64,000 bases of DNA from Mauremys mutica (GCF_020497125.1 NC_059077.1:34547340-34611339), one strand, 5' to 3'. Positions 24,549-34,680 are shown, counted from the first letter of the stretch. Made by a program: numbers and translations. Notes: generated from the letters alone by a model not told the origin.

Positions 24549-24930
24549 TAAGGCTGCAAGTCTGTCAAGGAGATTGAGCTACAGTGGCCAGTGCAGTTGA
24601 CCCCAGGGCCACCTGAGCAGCTGGCTGGGGCCAGTCATTGGGGTGGTCCTGTGGCCAGCCACACTGGCCAGCTGCACTGGCCAGCCACTGGGGAGATCCC
24701 TGAGCAGTGGCCCTAGGGGTGGCTGGAGGCAGTCAGCCCCCACCGCTGGAGCAGCAGTGCCCTGGCCCCTCCCCCCCCCCGAGCAGTTGCACCCTAGGGG
24801 CAGGTAAGATTTAGTCAGGGGTATTTATAGTAAAAGTCATGGACAGGTCAGGGGCCGTGACTTTTTGTTTAATGTCTGTGACCTGTCCATGACTTTTACT
24901 AAAAATACCCGTGACTAAATCTTAGCCTTA
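24549..24930. mobile_element. hAT-like MITE with perfect 8 bp duplication and a strong hairpin
   Basis: Ends are TAAGGCTGCAAG and ATCTTAGCCTTA. The flanks are identical 8-mers CCCATAAC (24541-24548 and 24931-24938). Inside, 24808-24850 and 24879-24921 form a 43 bp inverted repeat with about two mismatches around a loop of about 28 bases. The inner part (AGTAAAAGTCATGGACAGGT) is perfect. The rest is GC-rich with GGCCAGC repeats. It is non-coding. Confidence 0.85.
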
Positions 24931-24938
24931 CCCATAAC

Positions 24939-25750
24939 TATGCACAGATTAGGAATTAACTCACTTTGGTTTGTGATCAATAAACTACTAAATGAGGTAT
25001 GTAATTCTGCCTAGACTATATTTAAAAGCCATGTTTTGCAAATTCAGTCTACAGATGCAAAAATGTATGTGTGCACATGCTTCAGTCACACGAGTCACAG
25101 CTGTGAAAGTGTGTTAGTGCATGTCAACTGTGTTTGCCTTTTAGCAACCTTTATATCATAATTCTAGTATTTAAAGAAGAAAATAATCCTATACATATTA
25201 GTTTAGTTGGCAACCTAGAGAGATGTACAATAACTTACATAATATTAATGCATTTGCAGTGATTAATTAGTGTGCCAGGTATCATTTCTCTCACAAAAAG
25301 CAAGCATCCTTTCTGTTCTTCTCTCCACCCTGTTTACAGATTGCTTAATATACTTGCTACGTACTGAATCAAAGCCTGAGAGACTAGAGCTAATTATCAA
25401 GATTTTCTCTGAGTGATACTCATCTTTCTCTGAATGGGGTATATAGCACAAGGTATCTGAAAATCCACATGGCCAAAATGTCAGAAGTACATTTCTCATT
25501 CTGAAACTTATTTATTGCCTAGCTTGACTCAAAAAATGAATAAAGAGATACAAACTGTGAATAATGCTTGCAATTATAGTACAAAGCATCCAAAGGGAGA
25601 TGGTTGAATAGGCAGGTTGAATAACTTGCTGAGGTGTCAGTGAGTTGGTAACCATGCTGGGTGAAATCTTGTCCCTATATAAATCAAAGGGAGTTTTGCC
25701 ATTGATTTCACAATGAGGCCCAGATTTCACACTGCCGCTGTGCTGTACTC
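24939..25750. other. No gene recognised; one short palindromic repeat
   Basis: Minus ORFs at 25263-25499 and 25512-25730 have no motifs. At about 25639-25735 there is a short repeat of the GGGTGAAATCTTGTCCCT / TTGATTTCACAATGAGGCCC type, similar to 48608-48705. Confidence 0.5.
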
Positions 25751-25753
25751 TTA
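25751..25753. other. Target site duplication TTA, left
   Basis: TTA directly before GGCCTGG. The same TTA follows the right end at 30460-30462. A 3 bp TWA duplication is the Harbinger signature. Confidence 0.85.
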
Positions 25754-25769
25754 GGCCTGGTCCACACTA

Positions 25770-25932
25770 GGACTTTAATTCGAATTTAGCAGCGTTAATT
25801 CGAATTAACCGTGCACCCGTCCACACCAGGAAGCCATTTAATTCGACCTAGAGGGCTCTTTAGTTCGAATTCGGTACTCCACCCCGACGAGGGGAGTAGC
25901 GCTAAATTCGACATGGCTATGTCGAATTAGGC
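25770..25932. repeat. Left subterminal palindrome cluster (AATTCGAATT)
   Basis: Within about 180 bp of the left end are TTAATTCGAATTTA, TTAATTCGAATTAA and TAGTTCGAATTC. There are also half-sites TAATTCGACC, AAATTCGACA and GTCGAATTAG. The spacing and palindromic form fit the known binding of Harbinger Myb-like and transposase proteins to short subterminal palindromes. Binding here is inferred. Confidence 0.75.
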
Positions 25933-26744
25933 TAGGTGTGGATGCAAATCGAACTTACTAGCTCCGGGAGCTATCCCACACTGCACCACTCTGTTGACGC
26001 TCTGGATAGCAGTCCGAGCTCAGATGTTCTGATCAGCCATACAGGAAAAGCACCGGGAAAATTTGAATTCCTTTTCCTGTCTGGCCAGTTTGAATCTCAT
26101 TTCCTGTGTGGACGTCGTGGCGAGCTCAGCAGCACTGGCAGCGATGCAGAGCTCTCCAGCAGAGGAGTCCATGCAATCTCAGAGTAGAAAGAGGGCCCCA
26201 GCATGGACTGACCGGGAAGTCTTGGATCTGATCGCTGTGTGGGGCGATGAGTCTGTGCTTTCGGAGCTGCGCTCCAAAAAACAGAACGCAAAGACCTACG
26301 AGAAGGTCTCCAAAGCCATGGCACTCAGAGGATACAGCCGGGATGCAACGCAGTGCCGTGTGAAAATCAAGGACCTGAGACAAGGCTACCAAAAAATCAA
26401 AGCGGCAAACGGACGCTCCGGAGCCTAGCCCCAGACATGCCGCTTCTACGAGGCACTGCATGCCATTCTCGGTGGGTCTGCCACCACTGCCCCACCAGTG
26501 ACCGTGGACTCTGAGGATGGGATAGTGTCGAGAGGCAGTTTCTCGGCGATGTTCGCCGATGGGGAAGATGAGGAAGGGTTTGTGGAGGACGAGGCATGCG
26601 ACAGCGGTTACAATACCGCTTTCCCCGACAGCCAGGATCTCTTCATCACCCTCACAGAGATCCCCTACCAACCCTCCCCGGCCGTTAACCCGGACTCCGA
26701 ATCAGGGGAAGGATCAGTCGGTAAGTGCTATAAACATGTAAACA

Positions 26745-26750
26745 TTTATT
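26745..26750 (-). promoter_or_regulatory. Candidate poly(A) signal for the third ORF
   Basis: TTTATT on the plus strand, read AATAAA on the minus strand, 24 bases past the stop codon of the minus ORF 26774-27076. AATAAA is common by chance in AT-rich sequence, so this is only supporting evidence. Confidence 0.4.
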
Positions 26751-26773
26751 TCTTAACAAAACAGGAATAAAAA

Positions 26774-27076
26774 CTATATAAAAAGAAGGTCAATGCATAT
26801 AGGGATCGAACAAAAATCCTCTTGGGACAGTTCAACGAAGCTCTCTGAGAGGTACTCGAAAAGCCTCCGCAGGAGGTTCCTGGGGAGAGGTGCCTTGTTG
26901 GGTGCTCCGTGGAAGCACACTCTTCCGCGCCAGGCCATCAGGAGGTATAATGGGAGCATCGCCTCGACCAGCATGGCAGCATAGGGCCCTGGTCTGTGCA
27001 GGGATTCACGCAGCATGCACTCTCTGTTTCTCCTGGAGACCCGCCTCAGGGTGATCTCGCTCGGCGACTGCTGCAT
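26774..27076 (-). CDS. Unknown third Harbinger ORF (100 residues), antisense in the Myb intron
   Basis: I do not recognise this protein. It is basic and arginine-rich at the start (ITLRRVSRRNRECMLRES), has a hydrophobic middle (AAMLVEAMLPLYLLMAW), then GRVCFHGAPNKAPLPRN and a leucine/glutamate-rich end. Support for coding is threefold. It lies within the intron of the Myb gene on the transposase strand. A similar open frame occurs in the relic copy at 6600-6881. An AATAAA signal on the minus strand (26745-26750) lies 24 bases past the stop. Its ATG directly follows TAATTAG, which could be a splice acceptor, so it may be an exon rather than a stand-alone gene. The function is unknown. Confidence 0.5.
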   Translation of the reverse strand: MQQSPSEITLRRVSRRNRECMLRESLHRPGPYAAMLVEAMLPLYLLMAWRGRVCFHGAPNKAPLPRNLLRRLFEYLSESFVELSQEDFCSIPICIDLLFI

Positions 27077-28676
27077 CTAATTAGGGGAATTACTTTAATG
27101 TTACTATTGTGAATGCTTGACTTTTCCTTTGCATAACAATGACCATCGTTTAACAGCCACGTATTGTAGGCTGCAGAGGAAAAGCATACAGGGATCTTTC
27201 ACGGGGACAGCCGCGAGGGGCTGGAACAGGGTCAGACTTTATGCTTTCCAGATTGCCTGCACAGGAGGGCACTGCTATCCATTAACTGTTAAGCAGCCTA
27301 AAGTTTACGGCTTACCAGGCCTGGCTGCTACACGGATTCTGCTGTCCTGCCCCGCTTGTCCGATCTCCAGTGCAAGACCCCAGGCAATGAAAGCGAATGC
27401 CGAAAATTCGAACTTGTCCTGAGAGCACATGAGATTAGGTGCCCTGTATGGTCTTGTTCACAGAAACTGAGTAGACTGTGTTCAGTGTTCGCAAACATGT
27501 ATCTTTGGAAGGAAATCACTTCCTTTTTCCCATCACACAGCTGCGGCTCTTTCCCGAACTGCCCCGGCATCCCCCTCACAGAGGCTGGCGCAGATTAGGC
27601 GGCGAAAGAAAAAGACTCGGGACGAGATGTTCGCTGAACTGATGGCCTGCTCCAGAGCCGAGGCGGCCCAGCAGAGCCAGTGGAGGGAGACCCTCTCTCA
27701 GCAGCAGCGCTCACACAGCGAACGGGAGGACAGGTGGCGGCAGGAAGACCAGCAGGCGACTCAAACGCTGCTTGGACTAATGAGGGAGCAAACGGACACG
27801 CTCCGGCGCCTTGTGGATGTTCTGCAGGACCGCAGGCAGGAGCAGAGAGCCCCCCTGAACTGTATCTGCAACCGCCCTCCCCCGCCACAAAGACCTGTCC
27901 CCCCCTCACCCAAAATCACAAGAAGGAGGGGCGCTAGGGGCCGTGAAAACTGTCACTCCACCCCAGCAGAGCGCTCATGTACCAAACAGCTCTCATTCCC
28001 TAAAGTATGAGAATTGCTTGCCTTCCTGGCTCACCCGATCCCAAATCCCAATTTAATCCCCCAACTGTGTAGTTGAGTATTAAAAATAGTTTGCTGTTCA
28101 TTACTGTTTCCGTCATTTTTCTTTGCAGAAGACTTTGTGTGAAGGGGGGGGGGAGGGGTTTGTTAATTGCATAGGACAGCCACCATTAACAGGGTACAGA
28201 CATGGGGGCAGGATCAACAGCAGGTCACACACAGAGTGCAGTCACTAGGCACCCAGGTCACTCTGCGAGGTGTCTGCTGCCCCAGGTCAGTCTGGGAGGT
28301 GTATGTTGCCCCAGGGTCCGAGCGCCTGGCATCCACAAATGGCAAGGCAGGCTGCCCTTACCATGCCCTTCCACCCTAGCCATGAACCTCTCCGATGCCC
28401 TGAGCCCCAGCCAGAGCCATCATCCCCCCACACCTACTCACTCTTCCCACACACCCCTCACCCCTTCCTGCAAACCCACCCCTTCCTGCACACCCTCCGG
28501 TAACCGTCCTCCCCCCAGAGACCGCTGTAGGAGCAGGAGCCTGTCAGTCCTCGAGTGTAGAAGCGGTCTGTACATCACTGCACACCGTACCCACCACAGT
28601 CTGCGTCCCTGTTGGAACCCTTGAACGAGAATTCGTTAGTAAAGAAAACTTTGTTAATTAAAAATGTTCCAATAAC

Positions 28677-28682
28677 TTTATT
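28677..28682 (-). promoter_or_regulatory. Candidate poly(A) signal for the transposase
   Basis: AATAAA on the minus strand about 115 bases past the transposase stop at 28799. It lies between the convergent Myb and transposase genes. Confidence 0.5.
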
Positions 28683-28798
28683 TTTAAACGTCTGTTGGAA
28701 GGGGGGAAACCTGGTGAACGGGGTATGTAACCGCTGAAAAAAGTCAATAGTAACTGAAACAGGGGCAGGTTCAGCTTCTCTGTAAAGAGACTGGACAG

Positions 28799-30082
28799 TC
28801 ATAGGTTACCCTGCTCTCTGAGGAACCTAGCTTTCAAAGCCTCCCGGATGCACAGCGCTTCCCGCTGGGCTCTTCTAATCGCATGGGTGTCTGGCTGAGC
28901 GTAATCAGCAGCCAGGCGATTTGCCTCAACCTCCCATCCCGCCATAAAGGTCTCCCCCTTGCTCTCACAGAGATTGTGGAGCACACAGCAAGCTGCAATA
29001 ACAATGGGGATATTGGTTTCGCTGAGATCCGAGCGAGTCAGTAAGCTCCTCCATCTCCCCTTGAGACGTCCGAAAGCACACTCCACCACCATTCTGCACT
29101 TGCTCAGCCGGTAGTTAAAGAGCTCCTTGTCACTGTCCAGGATGCCTGTATAGGGCTTCATGAGCCAGGGCATTAGCAGGTAGGCTGGGTCCCCAAGGAT
29201 CACTATAGGCATCTCCACATCCCCAACACTTACTTTGTGGTCCGGGAAGAAACTACCTTCCTGCAGGCATCTAAACAGACCAGAGTTCCTGAACACACGC
29301 GCGTCATGAACCTTGCCCGGCCACCCGACGTAGATGTTGGTAAAACGTCCCCTATGGTCCACCAGTGCTTGCAGCACCATTGAAAAGTAGCCCTTTCGGT
29401 TAATATACTGGGTGGCCTGGTGGGCCGGTCCCAGGATAGGGATGTGAGTGCCATCTATAGTCCCACCGCAGTTTGGGAATCCCATCGCGGCGAAGCCATC
29501 TATGATGACCTGGACGTTTCCCAGGGTCACTACCTTTGAGAGCAGTAGCTCAACGATTGCGTGGGCTACTTGCATCACAGCAACCCCCACGGTAGATTTG
29601 CCCACGCCAAAGTGGTTCGCTACTGACCGGTAGCTGTCTGGCGTTGCAAGTTTCCAGAGGGCTATGGCCACTCGCTTCTGCACACTCAGGGCTGCTCGCA
29701 TACGGGTGTCCTGGCGCTTCAGGGCAGGGGCCAGCAAGTCACACAGTTCAAGGAAAGTGCCCTTACGCATCCTGAAGTTTCGCAGCCACTGTGATTCATC
29801 CCAGACCTGCAGCACTATGCGGTCCCACCAGTCCGTGCTTGTTTCCTGGGCCCAGAATCGCCGTCCCATAGCATGAACGTGACCCATTGCCACCATGATC
29901 TCCACGGCGCGGCGTACCGTGCTTTGTGAGAGGTCTGTGCCACTCTCACACTTCACGTCCTCACCGCGCTGCCGGAGCCTCCTCGCCCGATTTCTCAGCA
30001 GCTGACTTTGGAAGAGGTGTTCGATAAGGTGCGAGGAGTTGACAACGGCCATAAGTGCAGCGATGATCGCAGCGGGCTCCAT
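28799..30082 (-). CDS. Harbinger DDE transposase (HARBI1-like), full length
   Basis: This 427-residue open frame is uninterrupted. A helix-turn-helix-like region lies at about 143-172 (LATPDSYRSVANHFGVGKST). The catalytic triad can be read as D210 in TIDGTHIPI, D298 in ILGDPAYLL and E334 in MVVECAFGRLKGRW, with 35 residues between the last two, as in the HARBI1/PIF family. The C-terminus carries IAACCVLHNLCE, a usual end motif. It cuts and re-inserts the element at TWA sites, working in the nucleus with the Myb-like partner. The ATG at 30080-30082 is the first in frame and gives the usual length for the family. The host gene HARBI1 is a domesticated relative, but the TIRs, duplications and Myb partner here show a transposon copy. 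Confidence 0.95.
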   Translation of the reverse strand: MEPAAIIAALMAVVNSSHLIEHLFQSQLLRNRARRLRQRGEDVKCESGTDLSQSTVRRAVEIMVAMGHVHAMGRRFWAQETSTDWWDRIVLQVWDESQWLRNFRMRKGTFLELCDLLAPALKRQDTRMRAALSVQKRVAIALWKLATPDSYRSVANHFGVGKSTVGVAVMQVAHAIVELLLSKVVTLGNVQVIIDGFAAMGFPNCGGTIDGTHIPILGPAHQATQYINRKGYFSMVLQALVDHRGRFTNIYVGWPGKVHDARVFRNSGLFRCLQEGSFFPDHKVSVGDVEMPIVILGDPAYLLMPWLMKPYTGILDSDKELFNYRLSKCRMVVECAFGRLKGRWRSLLTRSDLSETNIPIVIAACCVLHNLCESKGETFMAGWEVEANRLAADYAQPDTHAIRRAQREALCIREALKARFLREQGNL

Positions 30083-30351
30083 GCTCGCAGTGCTGTGGCG
30101 TCCGCGCTGTCACTGACCAGAAAAGTGTGCGAACAGAGTTCCCGCAGGCGCTTTCAAGGAGAGAGGGCGGGAGTGACGGTTGAATGATGACAGTTACCCA
30201 AAACCACCCTCGACACATTTTTCCCCCAGAAGGCATTGGGGGCTCTACCCAGCATTCCAATGGGAAGCGGGGACTGCGGGAATTGTGGGATAGCTGCCCA
30301 GAATGCACCGCTTCCAATGTCGATGCTTGCCCCGTTACTGTGGACTCACAA

Positions 30352-30435
30352 AGTCGAATTAGTGTCCTTAGTGTGGATACACAAATTCGAATTCATCAGG
30401 TCGAATCCACAAATTCGACCTAAGTTAAATCGAAC
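30352..30435. repeat. Right subterminal palindrome cluster (AATTCGAATT)
   Basis: The right end carries GTCGAATTAG, AAATTCGAATTC, GGTCGAATCC, AAATTCGACC and AAATCGAAC within 110 bp of the terminus, mirroring the left cluster. Confidence 0.75.
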
Positions 30436-30462
30436 TACTCTTGTAGTGTAGACATACCCTTA

Positions 30463-30932
30463 GTGCCTGAGTCTCATGTACAGTAAGGCCACTTTACACC
30501 ACTCTGGCAGTAAAATAGGGTCCTTAAAGGGGGAGTATATTATTTACATACGCGTCAGGTTCTAGTCATGTAAGAGGCCTTAAACTGATTTTAACTCTAA
30601 ATAAGAATTAGGTCTTTTGTACTAAACCATATCAAAACAAACAGTCAATGCTGGTGGTGTGTTTAGGAACCAGTTGCACATGAGTCTGAAGGGAAGTGAG
30701 AAAGTAAGGTATCCTGTATTCTGTCTGAGGCAAGAAATGTCTGAGTGCTTTATAAAATATTCTTCACGTGAAAGAGTGACAGAAGGTCTATGACATGGGT
30801 ATATCCCTCAATTAACAGACTCTTCACGCTTATTTGTCTGATTACTTGTATAGCTTTATGAGAACTGGAATTTACCAAACTAACTGGCACCATTCTATTA
30901 TTGGTGACTGGCACTTAAAATGTAATATCACA
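30463..30932. other. No gene recognised
   Basis: AT-rich sequence between the Harbinger and the next MITE. Nothing is seen in it. Confidence 0.5.
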
Positions 30933-32003
30933 TGGCAGGTCTAAACTAGACGCATATTTAATTATTTATTTACAACTGTGCTGCTGTAGTGCGTCTGGTG
31001 AAGATGCTCTATGCTGACAGGCCAACGGGAGAGCGCTCTCCTAATTACTCCATCTCCACGAGATATGGAAGCTATGTCAGTAGGAGAGTGTGTTCTGCTG
31101 ACACAGTGTTGGTGTGGAAAGCACTTACATTGATGTAACTTGCATTAGTAGTAAGAGGAGGCCCTGAGATATAAACCTTGGTATCGGAGGCCTGGTATGA
31201 GGCCTAAGACCTGAACTAAAGTAATGGTCAAGACTTTGCTAACATAAAGCAAAGTTAAGCTGTGAGCCAGAGGCAGGCCCTTCTCACAGAAGCTGGCAAG
31301 GAAAGGGCTGATGCTGCAAAAAAAGAGACATACCTAAAAGGTACTGAACACCAGATATCAGAACATTCGCATACTTGTACACTCCATGCAGATAACAAGG
31401 AACAGGCCGACCCATCCCAATGACAGGGCCAAAAGGGTAATATGATGGATAGAGTGTTTTGTTCAAACCAACATGTACAAGGTGAGAGGTGGCACCTTAC
31501 TATGTAGAGAGGTTGTAACTTGCTACGTAGAAGGGTTGCACCTCAATACGTCAGGAGTGATGTGTAACTTGTTTGTACCTGTGTATAAGAATGCATCCCT
31601 GGGGCAGTGTCTTTGTCCAGCCGAGGGGGCAGTGGAAAGTCCTGCCACTGACTGAGCTGAGTCCATTGCCAGGGGGTACATACTTGTAGTATGTCCTGTA
31701 GAGTAAAATCTAGAGGGAACTATCATTGTGCTTCGTTTGACAATAAACCTGGCCCATGTGCCTTCGTACCTTACTAGAATCTGTGGTCATTGGGGGTTCT
31801 CTCGGGGTCTGCTGTGTCAGCTATCTGCGCAGAGCTGGGACAGCACACAGAGGGAACACACCCATGCAGCTGATTGATATCAACATTGAACAGAGCAGAG
31901 CACCACACGGGTAGCATCTGACAACACTCGGGGGGGTGTCTTTTTCACACCCCTGAGTGACTTAAATTAGATTTCCACTCCATACGGCTAAATGCAGTGC
32001 CTT
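30933..32003. mobile_element. Degraded MITE interrupted by an LTR
   Basis: The left part reads GCAGGTCTAAACTAGACGC, then AGAGCGCTCTCC, GGAAGCTATGTC and GTAACTTGCAT. After the LTR the sequence resumes with CGGGGGGGTGTCTTTTTCAC and ACCCCTGAGTGAC. This order is typical of a turtle TIR element with GTCTACACT-like ends and a CAGGGGTGTGAAAAA core. The termini are too worn to give a target duplication. Confidence 0.45.
31146..31914 (+). mobile_element. Solo LTR of an endogenous retrovirus or LTR retrotransposon
   Basis: About 770 bp split the MITE above. The middle contains GTGTATAAGAATGCATCCC, which may serve as a TATA-like region, and the last third has an AATAAA signal (31740-31745) in ACAATAAACCTGGCC, followed by a U5-like stretch. 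The end reads CTGACAACA. No gag or pol is present nearby, so it is a solo LTR. I could not fix the first bases or the target duplication. Confidence 0.55.
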
Positions 32004-32012
32004 GCATGGTGT

Positions 32013-32140
32013 CAAGTATCAGAGGGGTAGCCGTGTTAGTCTGGATCTGTAAACAGCGACAAAGAGTCTTGTGGCACCTAATAGACATATTGGAGCATAA
32101 GCTTTCGTGGGTGAATACCCACTTCATCAGATGCATGCCC
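32013..32140 (+). repeat. Short interspersed repeat (AAGTATCAGAGGGGTAGCCG family)
   Basis: The copy runs from AAGTATCAGAGGGGTAGCCG through TGTGGCACCTAATAGACA and GCTTTCGTGGGTGAATACCC to ACTTCATCAGATGCATG. It is the ordinary, unfolded form of the repeat seen as a snapback at 7122-7284. I cannot place it in a named class. An A-rich tract follows at 32205-32230 and may be the tail of a longer retroposed unit. Confidence 0.7.
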
Positions 32141-32224
32141 GGGAATGCAAATAATTACAGGGGACAAGGGAAAATATAACAAGGAGAGGTGTGAAGGTCA
32201 GAGTAAAAAAAAAAAATAAAAAAA

Positions 32225-33236
32225 AAATACCTGAAGGGACACCGAGCAGAGAACCCCTGAGAGTGCCTACTGCTCCTCAAAGGTGTCAAGGGAGCTAGTG
32301 GACTCCGCCCAGAGGAACTCTGCCTGGATGCATGAACAGAGGGAGGATCGGAAATAGGCCCCTCACTCGCAGAGAATCCCCTCAGCCAACATCCTCTCCC
32401 TGATGTTGTAGATGGCCATTTTGGCCATTGCTAGGAGGAAGTTGACGAGGAGGTCCAGCAACTTTGTGGGGCCATGGATGGGGAGTGCATATATAAGAAG
32501 GTGAGGGGAGAAGTGCAGCCCAAAAGGTAAAAAAAGATCCAGGAGGAGCCAGAATAGGGGCTGTAACCCGGTGCACTCAAGGTAGACGTGTGTCAGGGTC
32601 TCCCTCATGCCACAAAAGGGAAAGGCATTGGGAATGGGGGTGACCCATGCCAAGTACACGCATGTGCTCGCAGCTCCATGAAGGAGGCACGAACCAATAT
32701 CCCCAGCAGGCCATGGAACTAAGATGGAATACAGGCTGGCCCACCAGGGTTCTTCACCCTCAATAGGTGGCAATAGGTCCTGCCACTTAGCATTGAGGCA
32801 GGACATGAGGGTGAGGAAATGGAGACTGTGGAGCACAAGCATGTACAGATGTGCCCTTGGCACAGTTTGAAAGTGAACCGGCTGCAGGTCATGCAGCCGG
32901 CTCGGGGTGTGTGGGTGGGGCAGCCGAGGGGTCTCATGGGGCACGGGCCCGATTAAAAGGTCCAGAGGGCCCAAGATGTGGGGTGGGTGGGGAGCATGCT
33001 CTCACAGGACCCGCTCGAGGTAAACCCGAGAAATGGGCGATAAAGCTGCCCTCACCTCCTGAAGTACGCGCCGGGGAGTACGCTCCCTGTGCGCTGAGTG
33101 AGCGTCTCCCTGGTCGTAGTCCAGGAGGTCTCCGATTCTGGTGACTTCTGCCAGGACCAACCTCCGGCGTACCGATGGGGACTCCACCACCTGCACACGG
33201 AGCTGGGGATTGTGTAGCAGGGGCTTCGCGAGGAGA
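32225..33236 (-). pseudogene. Non-LTR retrotransposon C-terminal region (Tx1/L1-like) with zinc-finger motif
   Basis: The minus ORF 32363-32974 (203 residues) ends in a conserved tail. It shows GDIGSCLLHGAASTCVYLAW, then CGMRETLTHVYLEC, a C-x(n)-H-x(3-4)-C finger of the kind found after LINE reverse transcriptases, then LLDLLVNFLLAMAKMAIYN. Upstream in another frame (33002-33196) lies RRRLVLAEVTRIGDLLDYDQ and RRVLQEVRAALSPISRVYLE, which normally precede it. A frame change near 32975-33002 therefore breaks the gene. I recall similar tails in turtle proteins annotated as Tx1-like, but the clade is not certain. Confidence 0.65.
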
Positions 33237-33237
33237 T

Positions 33238-33499
33238 CTGTCCCCTTGGTGGCTGGGAATGGGTGACAGGGGATGGATCACTTGATGATTACCTGTTCTG
33301 TTCATTCCCTCTGAAGCACCTGTCATTAGCCACTGTTGGAAGACAGGATACTGGGCTAGATGGAACTTTGGTCTGACCCAGTATGGCTATTCTTATGTTC
33401 TTAAATCATGCATAAATGTTTTTATTTGAACCATGAAAATGAATTTCTTACTGTGAATATAAGTTTCTTAAAAATTCGGTAACAATATTTTCAATGTCT
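33238..33499 (+). mobile_element. CR1 LINE 3' end with an extra 96 bp tail
   Basis: The part 33238-33403 is the turtle CR1 3' end (GGATGGATCACTTGATGATT, GTCTGACCCAGTATGGC, TTCTTATGTTCTT). The following 33404-33499 is not usual CR1. It is repeated in inverse orientation at 42619-42714 with about 4 differences, and both copies stop at the same word CAATGTCT. Confidence 0.75.
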
Positions 33500-34680
33500 T
33501 AAAATATTATAGACAGAAATATTGCAAGCACACTACCACATTTGTCATGTGAGTGCCTTAAATTTCCTGGGCTTATGGTGATTTATAGCTCTTGCTATTG
33601 CTGAAAACTAGAGAATACACATAGCTAAAGGCTTATAATCCATACTTCTCAGAGTAATCGATCTGCTGAAGAGAAACCCAGGGAAAGTTGAGTTTTTACT
33701 TGTATAGAACCAGTTGCTGTTGTTTGTCTCCAAACATGTTACCTAGCATAATCTGATATATCTGCCCTAATCAGGTCACCTCAGCCTGAAATGTCAGCCA
33801 GAATAGACACTATTACCGGTAGTTTGCTTCCAGTAGACTAATATCCTTTCTTTCTAAGGGATTTATTATGGCTGCTGTGGATAAGAAATCCAGTGTCCCT
33901 TTTCAGTGTAAGCCTAAAAGCATTAAATAACCCCAGAGAATAAGTTATTATCTATGAGTCCTCACTTAAGAGCATGCTAGTAAAATGGCTGTAACAGTTG
34001 GACTTGAACAGAGAAAAGAACGGGGTGTTTTCTGCAGAAATTACCATCCCACAAACTTAATTAAGACCTTCCTTTCTGATAGCCAGCAATTTGTGGGACA
34101 GCTTCCTTTCGCCCCTTTCTTCGACACAACTTGTTCAGAAGGAATGTGAGGGATGGGTGTGATCTTCCCAAACATTAGAGTGAAAGGAAGTAACATACCA
34201 AACAGATGATGGCATAAATGCTGATGAATCTAATAACAACCTCCACCCTGTGGGTCACCACTCAGCAATATTTCTAAAGGCTGAGTTGTTAATAATAATC
34301 ATAAACTCCATACAGGAACTGTCCGTATTAGAGTCAGATTGGAGGAAGGCTAATTGATAACGGGATTTATTGATACACTGTGTGTTCTGTTTTCCAGAGA
34401 GATGTGTTGTGTTCAGCTCAGCAGTCTGAAAGTTCAAAAGGTCAGGAGCATTTTGTGCCATGAATATATTATGAAGTGCTGACAGCAGACCAGTTCAGAA
34501 CAAGTAAGAATGCCTGACCCATTGCCCATTCATGCTCAAACCAAGCTATAGTCTGAGGTTAAAGAACACTTGATTAATGGTCCCCTTCTCCAGCCCTGTC
34601 CTTGAGGGAGATACTGAAGGTCTAGTATCAACCCAACACTATCCAATCCCCCATTCACAATTGTTATTTCTGGTGATAGA
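33500..34680. other. No gene recognised
   Basis: AT-rich sequence without a supported gene. The minus ORF 34255-34461 has no motif. Confidence 0.5.

Larger units (their letters stand above)
26144..28010 (+). pseudogene. Myb/trihelix-like Harbinger accessory protein, two exons, one in-frame TAG
   Basis: Exon 1 is 26144-26720 and exon 2 is 27541-28010. The donor is GTCG|GTAAGT, the acceptor CATCACACAG|CTG. The joined frame is 348 residues. Residues about 18-88 form a SANT/trihelix-like domain (W21, W33, QCRVKIKDLRQGY at 70-82). Then come a QTCRFYEALHAILGG motif, an acidic stretch, and in exon 2 a basic patch (RRRKKKTRDEMF) followed by a Q/E/R-rich, coiled-coil-like tail. In Harbinger elements this protein binds subterminal DNA and helps the transposase enter the nucleus. 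The ATG at 26144 is chosen because it begins the usual MQ-S start; an upstream in-frame ATG at 26063 lacks family-like residues. Codon 95 is TAG (26426-26428), just after the DNA-binding domain and before QTC. From family memory a glutamate codon is expected there. The frame stays open beyond it, so the lesion is recent. Confidence 0.85.
25754..30459. mobile_element. Near-intact autonomous-type Harbinger transposon
   Basis: This 4706 bp element has ends GGCCTGGTCCACACTA and TAGTGTAGACATACCC (inverted, 11 of 16 matching) between TTA duplications. Both subterminal regions carry repeats of the palindrome AATTCGAATT and its TTCGA half-sites. In order it holds a plus-strand Myb-like gene in two exons (26144-28010), a minus ORF in its intron (26774-27076), and a minus transposase (28799-30082). 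The Myb gene and the transposase converge with about 790 bp between them. The element is much richer in GC than its surroundings. One nonsense codon in the Myb gene is the only lesion I see, so it is young. It probably depends on a Myb-like protein from another copy. Confidence 0.93.

Noticed and set aside
26063..26143. Upstream start for the Myb-like protein
   Set aside because: The 27 extra residues are unlike family members. The ATG at 26144 gives the usual MQ-S start shortly before the trihelix region.
28799..30082. Host gene HARBI1 (domesticated)
   Set aside because: The ORF lies between TIRs and TTA duplications together with a Myb-like partner and subterminal repeats, so it is a transposon copy.
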